DNA of 64,000 nt, taken from NCBI RefSeq assembly GCF_029945925.1, contig NZ_JAQSDN010000048.1, forward strand, positions 62,001-126,000, read 5' to 3'. The notes beneath the pieces are model-generated. The model saw only the letters and a program-made list of their open reading frames with translations, did not search any database and had not been told where the DNA came from. The position numbers were made by a program, and so were the translations under genes. Of this stretch, positions 43,814 to 52,725 are shown piece by piece; position 1 is the stretch's first letter; each line of letters starts with the position of its first letter. This DNA comes from Polaromonas sp. Lineage in GTDB: Bacteria; Pseudomonadota; Gammaproteobacteria; Burkholderiales; Burkholderiaceae_C.

Positions 43814-45193
43814 CTATTTCTTGAAAACCACAGCGCCGGTGATCATGCCGGCGCCGGGGTTCCTGGCATAGGTCAGGCCCGCATAGGCTGCATTGGTGCC
43901 GACGAACATGCCCTGGATATAGGTGCCATTGAAAGACGGCGTGCTGCCGGATGCCGAGTCCGTGAAGTTGCCGAACGAGGTGTTGATGGCCACCGTGATG
44001 GCATAACCCGTCTGGAAATTGACCGAGAAGGTCGCGCTGTTGAGCGTGCCGGCAACACCGTTTTGCGTGGGGGCCGTGTTGCCCAACAGCGTGTAGTTGG
44101 CAACGCCGGTGTAGAACAGGGATGAAAGTTCTGCCTGTGCCGTGGGCCGTCCTGCGACGTAGTGCACGTTAGCCAGCGAGAGGACGCTCGGATCTTCTTT
44201 CTGACCGGTGGTCCACATTCCCCAGCCGATAAAGTTGGCGTCGCTCACATTGCCGACAGACTTGAAACTGGTCACCGGCTGCGCTGTGCCGGCTTCCGAC
44301 CACTTCGGCGTGTTGGCCGAGGTGTCCTGCAGCTTGAGCAGCTTGTTGTCGCTGAAAACGGTCGTGGCTCCGGCGCCGGTCGACAGGGTGTGCGGCGAGC
44401 CACTGTTGACGCCGACTGTGGCGACCTTGATGTCCGTGAAGGTGCGCTCTACGGGCTGCGTGGTGGTGGTATTGGTGGTGGTCGTGGTCGTGGTCGTGGT
44501 CGTTGTCGTTGCCGCCTTCTCCGTGACAATTTTTGCTTTGCCGGCGTCGTCCACCTTGTCACCCGCCACGACAGGCTCCTTCCGGGTGTCGGGTGTCGCG
44601 ACCTTGGGCTGTTCGCTGGTACGCACCGGCGGCGTCACGTTGTCGAGAACCTTGACCGACTCGCCTGCCACCAGGCCGATACAGCCGCTCTGGTTGCAGA
44701 CCTCGATTTTGTCGAGTTCGCTGGTGATGCCCAGTGAACCGTCCGGGTTATAACCGACCTTGAAGCCCGAGCCGCGGATACCGATGGTGGCCGTGGTGGT
44801 GGTGAGTTTGTAGTTGTCGCGGTTGCGTTTGCCGATCAGGCCGGTGATGGCGCGCATGCTGCCACGCAGCAGGTCAACGAGGAAGCGGTCTTCCCTGGGG
44901 TTGTTCTGGTCGACATAGCTGGCGATCCTGAACTCCGTGTTCGGTTGCAGTGAAACCAGGCCACCGTCGGTGAACCGGACCTGGGCCCGGCCATCACCCC
45001 CGGTGACGATGGCATGGCCGCTGTCTATGTTCCCGCCTTTCGCAAGGGCAGTGATCCGCCCATCCGCCTGCCGGACGTTGACTTCACCGGCAGTGAACTG
45101 GGCGATCCCGGCCAGCGCCTGGACCTGCAGCGGCCAGGCGACCGCCAGCACCATCAGCAGGGCGACATTTTTCAGCTGGAAGGGATGTTTCAT
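43814..45193 (-). CDS. secreted FecR-domain protein with poly-Thr linker and C-terminal barrel-like domain
   Basis: A 459 aa protein with a signal peptide ending near VQALA and a FecR domain (about 30-185: GEVNVRQADGRITALAKGG, GRAQVRFTDGGLVSLQPNTE, TATIGIRGSGFKV). A linker containing an almost pure Thr run (about 230-246) follows, then a C-terminal domain of about 210 residues rich in short beta-strands with Gly/Thr (ANYTLLGNTAPT, GTLNSATFSVNF, FNGTYIQGMFVGTNAAYAG, MITGAVVFKK). The end resembles TbpB-like small barrels carried by Slam-dependent cargo. The gene follows the Slam-like gene by 66 bp. The lack of a lipobox suggests a soluble exported product. The cargo role is inference. Confidence 0.75.
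   Translation of the reverse strand: MKHPFQLKNVALLMVLAVAWPLQVQALAGIAQFTAGEVNVRQADGRITALAKGGNIDSGHAIVTGGDGRAQVRFTDGGLVSLQPNTEFRIASYVDQNNPREDRFLVDLLRGSMRAITGLIGKRNRDNYKLTTTTATIGIRGSGFKVGYNPDGSLGITSELDKIEVCNQSGCIGLVAGESVKVLDNVTPPVRTSEQPKVATPDTRKEPVVAGDKVDDAGKAKIVTEKAATTTTTTTTTTTTNTTTTQPVERTFTDIKVATVGVNSGSPHTLSTGAGATTVFSDNKLLKLQDTSANTPKWSEAGTAQPVTSFKSVGNVSDANFIGWGMWTTGQKEDPSVLSLANVHYVAGRPTAQAELSSLFYTGVANYTLLGNTAPTQNGVAGTLNSATFSVNFQTGYAITVAINTSFGNFTDSASGSTPSFNGTYIQGMFVGTNAAYAGLTYARNPGAGMITGAVVFKK
44463..44515 (-). repeat. trinucleotide repeat encoding the poly-Thr tract
   Basis: A run of ACC/ACG/ACA codons on the minus strand, seen as GGT/CGT units on the plus strand, interrupted once by an Asn codon. 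It could vary in length by slippage without shifting the frame. Confidence 0.75.
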
Positions 45194-45259
45194 GGTGTGG
45201 CCCTGGCGGATCGTTTGATGGCGGAGCTTGGGTAAAACGGCAACGGCGGGTGCGGCTGC

Positions 45260-46588
45260 CTAAAAATCCTTGCGCACGGTCACGGACAGCACGCGCTTGC
45301 TGAAGTCTGAAGTGGCGATGTTGGAGTTTGTCCTCAGCAGCGACAGTTGCGGTGTCACGCGCCAGCTCACGACAGGAACCCAGGTCAGGCCCAGATTCAG
45401 GTTGGTCTGCCGGTCACGGCGCTTCACCAGGAAAAGCGGGTCGGCGCCGCCGTAGTGGCGCGTTTCATACCCGGCGTTGGCGAACAGGTCCACGTCCGCG
45501 TTGATGGATTGCTGCAGCCCGGCGCGCAGGCCTGCGAGCCGGTGCCCGAGGTGGGGTACATTGGCCGCGCGCTCGTTTTCAGTGCCGGCATACACGCCGC
45601 CGAAGGCCAGCAGGCCGCCACGGAACGCCCTGGCGTAGGACGTGCCCAGCACATGGCGGTAGGCATCGCGCAGATTCTGGCCGGGGTAACGCAGGGTGGA
45701 CAGCTGCAGGTAGGTGGTCCACTGGCTGGCGCCGTCCGGCCTGTGGGTCCATTCGCCCACCACGCCGCGCTGGTCGCGCACGGTGGTGTTGTCGGCGGCA
45801 TAGGTACCGATCTGGGCTGCCGCGGTGAACTCGTCCTTGCCGATCCGGTAGCTGGCCCCGCCGCTCACGTCAAACTGGCGGGTGTCGAAATCGTTGTGAT
45901 CCTGATTGAAGCGGTAATTGCCGGAGGCGCTGGCAATCAGCGACAGGCGCGGGTCGATCACGAAACGTCCGGAGACCCCGGCGCCCAGGCTGTAAAAATC
46001 GTCTTTCAGTTTGACACCCGCCGGACCCAGGGTCAGTACCAGTCCCCCGAGCGATGGCACGGCCACGTTGGCATTGCCGGGACCGCTGTTGATGTTGCTG
46101 TCGATGCCGGCGGCGGTTTCGACATAGGTCCTGACAGAAGACCTGGCGGCCTCTTCATTGCGGTCAATGGCTTGCAGAAATTCGTCGATCCTGCGGGCCA
46201 CTTCGGCAGGGATGGCGTCCCGTTTTGTGTCCCGCAGCACTTGCCGCGCGGCCTGGTAGTCGCCCAGCGCAAACAGGGCGCGGCCCAATTCGGCGCGGGC
46301 GCGCGAGTTGCCCGGCTGGACCGTCAGCACCCGTTCGAGCGCAAACACGGCACGCGTGAACTGGCCGGTGTCATTGGCGGCGATGCCAAGGACGGTGTCA
46401 AAGTCAGGGTCGCCCGCGCGTTCTGCCTCCACAGCGGCGAGCCGGTCAAACGCTTGCTGCGCCTTGCCTTGTTCCACCAGCGTCAGCGATTCACGAACCA
46501 GTACGTCGGCTTCGGCATGCACCGCGCCGGCAAGCGCTGCGGAAAACCAGGCGGCGGACATTAGAAAAACGAAGCGTTTGAATGACAT
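45260..46588 (-). CDS. Slam-like TPR/beta-barrel outer-membrane protein (candidate T11SS translocon)
   Basis: A 442 aa protein: signal peptide (MSFKRFVFLMSAAWFSAALAG), TPR-like helical repeats (about 28-160: LTLVEQGKAQQAFDRL, QFTRAVFALERVLTVQPGNSRARAELGRALFALGDYQAA in parts), then TAAGIDSNINSGPGNANV. After that come alternating strands to the C-terminus, ending in F, as in outer-membrane barrels. TPR plus a C-terminal barrel with the DSNIN-type junction is the layout of Slam (DUF560) proteins, which move cargo across the outer membrane (type XI secretion). The FecR-barrel gene directly downstream is the obvious candidate cargo. A plain TPR-porin is the alternative. ATG at 46588; a TTG two codons earlier is also in frame. 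Confidence 0.78.
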   Translation of the reverse strand: MSFKRFVFLMSAAWFSAALAGAVHAEADVLVRESLTLVEQGKAQQAFDRLAAVEAERAGDPDFDTVLGIAANDTGQFTRAVFALERVLTVQPGNSRARAELGRALFALGDYQAARQVLRDTKRDAIPAEVARRIDEFLQAIDRNEEAARSSVRTYVETAAGIDSNINSGPGNANVAVPSLGGLVLTLGPAGVKLKDDFYSLGAGVSGRFVIDPRLSLIASASGNYRFNQDHNDFDTRQFDVSGGASYRIGKDEFTAAAQIGTYAADNTTVRDQRGVVGEWTHRPDGASQWTTYLQLSTLRYPGQNLRDAYRHVLGTSYARAFRGGLLAFGGVYAGTENERAANVPHLGHRLAGLRAGLQQSINADVDLFANAGYETRHYGGADPLFLVKRRDRQTNLNLGLTWVPVVSWRVTPQLSLLRTNSNIATSDFSKRVLSVTVRKDF

Positions 46589-46957
46589 AGGCAACTGACC
46601 CAGGAAAAACCATTGGACGCCGATGGTTTTATATCACGCGTAACAAAAAGGCAGCATGTATTACGGTGACTTTGGCCACGCTTGCCGATGTTTCGGTATA
46701 CCGGCCTGGACTGGGGCGCCTGGTGTCTCGGTCCAGCCGTCAACTGACAGATTCACGACAAAACCCGGGCGCCCGGTTGGCGGTCCGGTTTTCAGCATTT
46801 CGGCATTCGGTGGCACAATCGAGCGTGTTTCTGAAGGCCCTTCCTTGCCACAGTCGCATCCGCTAATCGGTCCAGCCGTGTTGCGGAAGGTTAATCAACC
46901 AGCCACATCCTGCTGTGGCCAGCTAATGTTTCCCCAAGGGAAACGGAGGTCAGCGTA
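46589..46957. other. 369-bp divergent region between the Slam-like gene and sucA
   Basis: Carries the promoters of both directions. An inverted repeat at 46606-46630 is listed separately. I could not place the sucA promoter with confidence; a GGAGG ribosome-binding site lies just before its ATG. No small gene seen. Confidence 0.6.
46606..46630. promoter_or_regulatory. inverted repeat overlapping a -10-like box upstream of the Slam-like gene
   Basis: AAAACCAT-N9-ATGGTTTT, perfect 8-bp arms, 18 bp before the leftward start codon. A TATAAA on the minus strand (46633-46628) overlaps the distal arm, so a bound protein would block transcription. It could instead be an RNA hairpin near the ribosome-binding region. 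Confidence 0.5.
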
Positions 46958-49837
46958 ATGAGTTCAATTCCGGCGGCATCGTCCGTCTATTCGGCCTATC
47001 AAGGCAACACCTATCTCTTCGGCGGCAACGCGCCCTATGTCGAAGAGATGTACGAAAACTACCTCGCCAATCCCGGCAGCGTGCCCGACAACTGGCGCGA
47101 GTATTTTGACGCCCTGCAGAACGTCCCTGCCGTCGATGGCAGCAACGCCAAAGACGTGCCGCACCTGCCGGTCGTCAACGCCTTCGCCGAACGCGCCAAG
47201 CAGGGCCAGACCCGCGTGGTGGTGGCCAGCGGTGCCGACTCCGAGATGGGCCGCAAACGCACGGCCGTCCAGCAGCTGATCGCCGCCTACCGCAACGTCG
47301 GCGCCCGATGGGCCGACCTCGACCCCCTCAAACGCGCCGAGCGCGACAACATTCCCGAACTGGACCCGTCTTTCTACGGTTTCAGCGATGCCGACCAGGA
47401 AACGGTGTTCAACACCAGCAACACCTTCTTCGGCAAGGACACCATGAGCCTGCGCGAGCTGCTCAATGCGCTGCGCGAGACCTACTGCGGCACCATCGGT
47501 GCCGAGTACATGTACATGACGGACCAGAACCAGAAGCGCTGGTGGCAGCAAAAACTCGAAGCCATCCGCAGCAAGCCCAATTTCACGCCGGAGAAAAAAC
47601 GCCACATCCTGGATCGCCTGTCGGCGGCGGAAGGCCTGGAGCGCTTCCTTCACACCAAATATGTCGGGCAAAAACGCTTCTCGCTCGAAGGCGGCGAAAG
47701 CTTCATCGCCAGCATGGACGAGCTGATCCAGCGTGGCGGCAGCATCGGCGTGCAGGAAATCGTGATCGGCATGGCCCATCGCGGACGCCTGAACGTGCTG
47801 GTCAACTCCCTGGGCAAAGTGCCGGCCGACCTGTTTGCCGAGTTTGAACACACCGCCCCCGAAGACCTGCCCAGCGGCGACGTCAAGTACCACCAGGGCT
47901 TCAGTTCCGACGTGACCACCCCCGGTGGGCCGGTGCACCTGAGCCTGGCATTCAATCCCTCGCACCTGGAGATCGTCAACCCGGTGGTTGAGGGCTCGGT
48001 GCGCGCCCGCATGGACCGCCGCGCCGACCCCAAGGGCCTGCAGGTGCTGCCGGTGCTGGTGCACGGCGATGCGGCGTTTGCCGGGCAGGGCGTGGTCATG
48101 GAAACCCTGGCCCTGGCCGAGACCCGGGGTTACTCCACCGGCGGCACGGTGCACATCGTGATCAACAACCAGATCGGTTTCACCACCAGCGACCCGCGCG
48201 ACAGCCGTTCCACGCTGTACTGCACGGACGTCGTCAAGATGATCGAGGCGCCCGTGCTGCACGTCAACGGCGACGATCCGGAGGCGGTGGTGCTGGCGAC
48301 CCAGCTCGCGCTCGAGTTCCGCATGGAGTTCCAGAAGGACGTCGTGGTGGACATCATCTGTTTCCGCAAGCTGGGCCACAACGAGCAGGACACGCCGGCG
48401 CTCACGCAGCCGCTGATGTACAAGAAAATTGCGCAACACCCCGGTACCCGCAAGCTGTACGCCGACAAGCTGGCGGCGCAGGGCATGGGCGAGACGCTGG
48501 GTGACGACATGGTCAAGGCCGTGCGCGCCGCGCTGGACGCCGGCAAAAGCACCTTTGACCCGGTGATCACCAACTTCAAGAGCAAGTACGCGGTGGACTG
48601 GAGCCCTTACCTGGGCAAGAAGTGGACCGACGCCGGCGACACCGCCATTCCGATGGCCGAGTGGAAGCGCCTGTCCGAAAAAATCAGCACCATACCGACG
48701 ACGGTCACCGCCCACCAGCTCGTCAGGAAGGTGTACGACGACCGCGCTGCCATGGGCCGCGGTGACATCCCGGTGGACTGGGGCATGGGCGAACACATGG
48801 CGCTGGCTTCGCTGGTGGCCAGCGGCTACCCGGTGCGCCTGTCCGGTGAGGACTGCGGACGCGGCACCTTCACCCACCGCCACTCGGTGATCCACGACCA
48901 GAGCCGCGAGAAGTGGGATACCGGCACCTACGTGCCGCTGCAGAACGTGGCCGAGAACCAGGCCCCGTTTGTGGTCATCGACTCCATCCTGTCGGAAGAG
49001 GCGGTGCTGGCGTTCGAATACGGCTATGCCTCCAACGATCCCAACACGCTGGTGATCTGGGAAGCCCAGTTCGGCGACTTCGCCAACGGCGCGCAGGTCG
49101 TGATCGACCAGTTCATCGCCTCGGGCGAGGTCAAGTGGGGCCGTGTCAACGGCATCACGCTGATGCTGCCGCACGGTTACGAAGGCCAGGGGCCGGAGCA
49201 CAGCTCGGCGCGCCTGGAGCGCTTCATGCAGCTGTCGGCCGACACCAACATGCAGGTGGTCCAGCCGACCACGGCCAGCCAGATCTTCCATGTGCTGCGC
49301 CGCCAGATGGTGCGCAACCTGCGCAAGCCGCTGGTCATCATGACGCCCAAGTCGCTGCTGCGCAACAAGGATGCCACCTCGCCACTGTCCGAGTTCACCA
49401 AGGGGGGCTTCCAGACGGTGATTCCCGACAGCGGTGGGCTCAAGGCCGACAAGGTCAAGCGTGTCGTCGCCTGTTCCGGCAAGGTCTACTACGACCTGGC
49501 CAAGAAGCGCGAGGAAAAGGGCGCCGACGACGTCGCCATCCTGCGCGTGGAGCAGCTCTATCCCTTCCCGCACAAGGCCTTCGCGGCCGAGCTGAAGAAG
49601 TACCCGAATGTCACCGACATCGTCTGGTGCCAGGACGAGCCGCAGAACCAGGGCGCCTGGTTCTTCGTGCAGCATTACATCCATGAAAACATGGCCGAAG
49701 GCCAGAAGCTGGGTTACTCGGGCCGTGCGGCCTCGGCGTCCCCGGCCGTGGGGTATTCGCACCTGCACCAGGAACAGCAAAAAGCGCTGGTAGACGGCGC
49801 TTTCGGCAAGCTCAAGGGCTTTGTCCTGACCAAATAA
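46958..49837 (+). CDS. sucA: 2-oxoglutarate dehydrogenase E1 component
   Basis: Thiamine-diphosphate enzyme of the TCA cycle that decarboxylates 2-oxoglutarate. The 959 aa protein has the N-terminal GGNAPYVEEMYENYLANP tail that binds E2, and KRFSLEGGESFIASMDELI. It also has MAHRGRLNVLVN, the ThDP region (VHGDAAFAGQGVVMETLAL, VVVDIICFRKLGHNEQDTPA in parts), and the C-terminal FPHKAFAAELKKYPNVTDIVWCQDEPQNQGAW region. It is followed by sucB and lpdA. The start has a strong GGAGG. Confidence 0.97.
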   Translation: MSSIPAASSVYSAYQGNTYLFGGNAPYVEEMYENYLANPGSVPDNWREYFDALQNVPAVDGSNAKDVPHLPVVNAFAERAKQGQTRVVVASGADSEMGRKRTAVQQLIAAYRNVGARWADLDPLKRAERDNIPELDPSFYGFSDADQETVFNTSNTFFGKDTMSLRELLNALRETYCGTIGAEYMYMTDQNQKRWWQQKLEAIRSKPNFTPEKKRHILDRLSAAEGLERFLHTKYVGQKRFSLEGGESFIASMDELIQRGGSIGVQEIVIGMAHRGRLNVLVNSLGKVPADLFAEFEHTAPEDLPSGDVKYHQGFSSDVTTPGGPVHLSLAFNPSHLEIVNPVVEGSVRARMDRRADPKGLQVLPVLVHGDAAFAGQGVVMETLALAETRGYSTGGTVHIVINNQIGFTTSDPRDSRSTLYCTDVVKMIEAPVLHVNGDDPEAVVLATQLALEFRMEFQKDVVVDIICFRKLGHNEQDTPALTQPLMYKKIAQHPGTRKLYADKLAAQGMGETLGDDMVKAVRAALDAGKSTFDPVITNFKSKYAVDWSPYLGKKWTDAGDTAIPMAEWKRLSEKISTIPTTVTAHQLVRKVYDDRAAMGRGDIPVDWGMGEHMALASLVASGYPVRLSGEDCGRGTFTHRHSVIHDQSREKWDTGTYVPLQNVAENQAPFVVIDSILSEEAVLAFEYGYASNDPNTLVIWEAQFGDFANGAQVVIDQFIASGEVKWGRVNGITLMLPHGYEGQGPEHSSARLERFMQLSADTNMQVVQPTTASQIFHVLRRQMVRNLRKPLVIMTPKSLLRNKDATSPLSEFTKGGFQTVIPDSGGLKADKVKRVVACSGKVYYDLAKKREEKGADDVAILRVEQLYPFPHKAFAAELKKYPNVTDIVWCQDEPQNQGAWFFVQHYIHENMAEGQKLGYSGRAASASPAVGYSHLHQEQQKALVDGAFGKLKGFVLTK

Positions 49838-49891
49838 GAGGGCTGCGCCGGCTGGCGCACCCCATCGAACCCACAACCCGAAAGAATTCAC

Positions 49892-51154
49892 ATGGCTATC
49901 GTAGAAGTCAAGGTCCCGCAGTTGTCCGAATCCGTGGCGGAAGCCACCATGCTGCAGTGGAAGAAAAAAGTTGGCGATTCCATCGCCATCGACGAAATCC
50001 TGATCGAGATCGAAACCGACAAGGTGGTGCTGGAAGTGCCCGCGCCTGCCGCCGGTGTCCTGTCCGAGATCCTGGTCGCCGACGGCGGCACGGTCACGGC
50101 CGAACAGCTGATTGCCAGAATCGATACCGAAGGCAAGGCCTCTGCTGCCGCAGCAGCGCCTGCGGCCGCCGTCGCAGCCACCCCGGCAGCCGCGCCCGCC
50201 GCGGCTGGGGGCAGTATGGCCGGCGTACCCATGCCCGCAGCGGCCAAGCTGATGGCCGACAACCAGCTGGCTTCCGGCTCGGTTCCCGGGACCGGCAAGG
50301 ACGGCCGTGTCACCAAGGGCGACGTGCTCGGCGCGGTGGCCGGCGGTGCCCCATCTGCTCCTAAATCAGTAGCTGTCAGCGCAATACCTACGGGCGCTCC
50401 AGCCACTTCCTTGCCTCAAGTGGCAGCGCCGGCCAAGGCCAGCGACCTGGGCGACCGTCCCGAGCAGCGTGTGCCCATGAGCCGCCTGCGTGCCCGCATT
50501 GCCGAGCGTCTGCTGCAATCGCAATCGACCAATGCCATCCTGACCACCTTCAACGAGGTCAACATGGCGCCCGTCATGGAGATGCGCAAGAAGTTCCAGG
50601 ACCAGTTCACCAAGGAGCACGGCGTGAAGATCGGCTTCATGAGCTTCTTTGTGAAAGCCGCCGTGCATGCACTGAAGAAATTTCCGGTGATCAATGCGTC
50701 GGTCGACGGCAATGACATCGTCTACCACGGCTACTTCGACATCGGCATCGCGGTCGGTTCGCCGCGCGGCCTGGTGGTGCCCATCCTGCGCAATGCCGAC
50801 CAGATGAGTTTTGCCGAGATTGAAAAGAAGATTGCCGAGTTCGGCAAGAAGGCCCAGGACGGCAAGCTCGGCATCGAGGACATGACCGGCGGCACCTTCT
50901 CGATTTCCAACGGTGGCACCTTCGGATCCATGTTGTCGACCCCGATCATCAACCCGCCCCAGTCTGCCATCCTCGGTGTGCATGCCACCAAGGACCGCGC
51001 CGTTGTAGAGAACGGTCAGATCGTGATCCGCCCGATGAACTACCTCGCCATGAGCTACGACCATCGCATCATTGACGGCCGCGAAGCCGTGCTCGGCCTG
51101 GTGGCCATGAAGGAAGCGCTGGAAGATCCGGCACGTCTGTTGTTTGACATCTAA
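49892..51154 (+). CDS. sucB: 2-oxoglutarate dehydrogenase E2, dihydrolipoyl succinyltransferase
   Basis: Core enzyme of the OGDH complex, moving succinyl groups to CoA. The 420 aa protein has one lipoyl domain (K44 in [10 protein letters not shown]) and an E3-binding domain (about 110-150: [21 protein letters not shown]). The acyltransferase domain carries [12 protein letters not shown] near the C-terminus. The linker after the E3-binding domain (about residues 155-175) is encoded by a dispersed-repeat copy. The gene is 54 bp after sucA and 10 bp before lpdA. Confidence 0.97.
   Translation: MAIVEVKVPQLSESVAEATMLQWKKKVGDSIAIDEILIEIETDKVVLEVPAPAAGVLSEILVADGGTVTAEQLIARIDTEGKASAAAAAPAAAVAATPAAAPAAAGGSMAGVPMPAAAKLMADNQLASGSVPGTGKDGRVTKGDVLGAVAGGAPSAPKSVAVSAIPTGAPATSLPQVAAPAKASDLGDRPEQRVPMSRLRARIAERLLQSQSTNAILTTFNEVNMAPVMEMRKKFQDQFTKEHGVKIGFMSFFVKAAVHALKKFPVINASVDGNDIVYHGYFDIGIAVGSPRGLVVPILRNADQMSFAEIEKKIAEFGKKAQDGKLGIEDMTGGTFSISNGGTFGSMLSTPIINPPQSAILGVHATKDRAVVENGQIVIRPMNYLAMSYDHRIIDGREAVLGLVAMKEALEDPARLLFDI
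50355..50414 (+). repeat. dispersed repeat (family A), copy inside sucB linker
   Basis: Reads GCTCCTAAATCAGTAGCTGT, then CAGCGC, GGGCGCTCCAGCC and CTTCCTTGCC. It encodes part of the linker between the E3-binding and catalytic domains. It is on the opposite strand orientation to the aceF and lpdA copies, so it is an independent event. Confidence 0.68.
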
Positions 51155-51164
51155 GGAGCCATAC

Positions 51165-52616
51165 ATGTCCAAACAATTCGACGTGATCGTCATTGGTGGC
51201 GGTCCCGGCGGCTACATTGCCGCCATCCGCGCCGCCCAGCTGGGCTTCAACGTGGCCTGTATCGACGAGTGGAAAAACGCCAAGGGCGGACCGGCCCTGG
51301 GTGGCACCTGCACCAACACCGGCTGCATTCCGTCCAAGGCCTTGCTGCAATCGTCCGAACACTACGACCATGCCGCTCACCACTTTGCCGACCATGGCAT
51401 CGAGGTCAAGGGTCTGGGCCTGGACGTCGCGAAGATGCTGGCGCGCAAGGACACGGTCGTCAAGCAGAACAACGACGGCATCGTCTACCTGTTCAAGAAG
51501 AACAAGGTCACCTTCTTCCATGGCCGGGGCTCTTTCGTCGCGGCGAAGGACGGTTTTTATGACATCCAGGTGGCCGCTTCGACAAGCTCAGGACAGGCCG
51601 GTGCAGCCGAGGAAACCCTCTCCGGCAAACACGTCGTCGTGGCCACGGGTTCGAATGCCCGCGCCTTACCCGGCGCGCCTTTCGACGAGGAAGTGATCCT
51701 GTCCAACGACGGCGCCTTGCGCATCGGTGCGGTTCCCAAGAAACTGGGTCTCATAGGTTCTGGTGTTATCGGCCTGGAAATGGGCTCGGTCTGGCGGCGC
51801 CTCGGTGCCGAGGTGACCATTCTGGAAGGCCTGCCCACTTTCCTGGGTGCTGTTGATCAGCAGATCGCCAAGGAAGCGCACAAGGCCTTTGTCAAGCAGG
51901 GCCTGAAAATCGAGCTCGGCGTCAAGGTCGGCGAGATCAAGTCCGGCAAAAAAGGGGTGTCCGTCGCCTGGACCAATGCCAAGGGCGAGGCCCAGACGCT
52001 CGATGTCGACAAGCTGATTGTCTCGATCGGCCGGACTGCCAACACCATCGGTCTGGCGCCCGAAACGGTGGGCCTGAAGCTCGACGAGCGTGGTGCCATC
52101 GTGGTCGACGAAGAATGCAAAACCAATTTGCCCAACGTCTGGGCGGTTGGTGATGTGGTGCGCGGCCCCATGCTGGCGCACAAGGCGGAAGAAGAGGGCG
52201 TGGCGGTGGCCGAGCGCATCGCCGGCCAACACGGCCATGTCAACTTCAACACCATTCCCTGGGTGATTTACACCAACCCCGAAATCGCCTGGGTCGGGCA
52301 GACTGAAGAGCAGCTCAAGGCGGCGGGCCGGGCCTACAAGGCCGGCACCTTCCCCTTCATGGCCAACGGACGCGCACGCGCCTTGGGCGATACCACCGGC
52401 ATGGTGAAAATGCTGGCGGACGCCGCCAGCGACGAAATTCTCGGTGTGCACATCGTCGGCCCCTTCGCCAGCGAACTGATCGCCGAATGTGTGGTGGCCA
52501 TGGAATTCCGTGCCAGCGCAGAGGACATTGCGAGAATCTGCCACGCCCACCCGTCGCTCAGCGAGGCCACCAAGGAGGCGGCGCTGGCCGTCGACAAGCG
52601 GACGCTGAATTTCTGA
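51165..52616 (+). CDS. lpdA: dihydrolipoyl dehydrogenase (OGDH E3)
   Basis: FAD enzyme that reoxidises the lipoyl groups of the OGDH complex. The 483 aa protein has FAD-binding [19 protein letters not shown], redox disulfide in [19 protein letters not shown]-binding [15 protein letters not shown], and the C-terminal [13 protein letters not shown] with the catalytic His. Unlike the PDH E3 it has no lipoyl domain. AAGGAG upstream selects the ATG at 51165. Around residues 138-148 it carries an ASTSSGQAG stretch encoded by an intragenic repeat. Confidence 0.96.
   Translation: MSKQFDVIVIGGGPGGYIAAIRAAQLGFNVACIDEWKNAKGGPALGGTCTNTGCIPSKALLQSSEHYDHAAHHFADHGIEVKGLGLDVAKMLARKDTVVKQNNDGIVYLFKKNKVTFFHGRGSFVAAKDGFYDIQVAASTSSGQAGAAEETLSGKHVVVATGSNARALPGAPFDEEVILSNDGALRIGAVPKKLGLIGSGVIGLEMGSVWRRLGAEVTILEGLPTFLGAVDQQIAKEAHKAFVKQGLKIELGVKVGEIKSGKKGVSVAWTNAKGEAQTLDVDKLIVSIGRTANTIGLAPETVGLKLDERGAIVVDEECKTNLPNVWAVGDVVRGPMLAHKAEEEGVAVAERIAGQHGHVNFNTIPWVIYTNPEIAWVGQTEEQLKAAGRAYKAGTFPFMANGRARALGDTTGMVKMLADAASDEILGVHIVGPFASELIAECVVAMEFRASAEDIARICHAHPSLSEATKEAALAVDKRTLNF
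51576..51598 (+). repeat. short dispersed repeat (TTCGACAAGCTCAG type) inside lpdA
   Basis: GCTTCGACAAGCTCAGGACA followed by GG. This is a well-known interspersed motif in Burkholderiales genomes, usually found between genes. Here it is translated as ASTSSGQ within the flavoprotein, in a surface-loop position. Confidence 0.7.
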
Positions 52617-52623
52617 CGATGTT

Positions 52624-52700
52624 TACCCCCACGTTCCCCCACTTCGTGTGGGTCTCTGCCCCCCGGGGGGGCCCAGCCGCCTTGGGGCGGCCCGGCGGCG
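52624..52700 (+). repeat. extragenic repeat (family B) before zapE
   Basis: ACCCCCACGTTCCCCCAC, then CTGCCCCCCGGGGGGG, then CTTGGGGCGGCCCGGC. The same order occurs at 62425-62490. It is palindromic and lies between the lpdA stop and zapE start; it may act as a hairpin terminator. Confidence 0.75.
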
Positions 52701-52725
52701 GCTGATGGTCGTCCCGCGAGGGTCG

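Noticed and set aside
44463-44515. Possible CRISPR or VNTR array in the FecR gene
   Set aside because: It is a trinucleotide run encoding Thr; there are no spaced direct repeats of CRISPR size.
46964-49891. Very long open frame (975 codons) on the minus strand opposite sucA
   Set aside because: It mirrors the codon structure of the high-GC sucA gene, has no recognisable protein features (His/Val/Arg-rich) and no ribosome-binding site; sucA is certain.
52648-52725. Upstream zapE starts that would add up to 26 residues
   Set aside because: The added sequence is translated family B repeat and lacks a good ribosome-binding site; the GTG at 52726 matches the family N-terminus.
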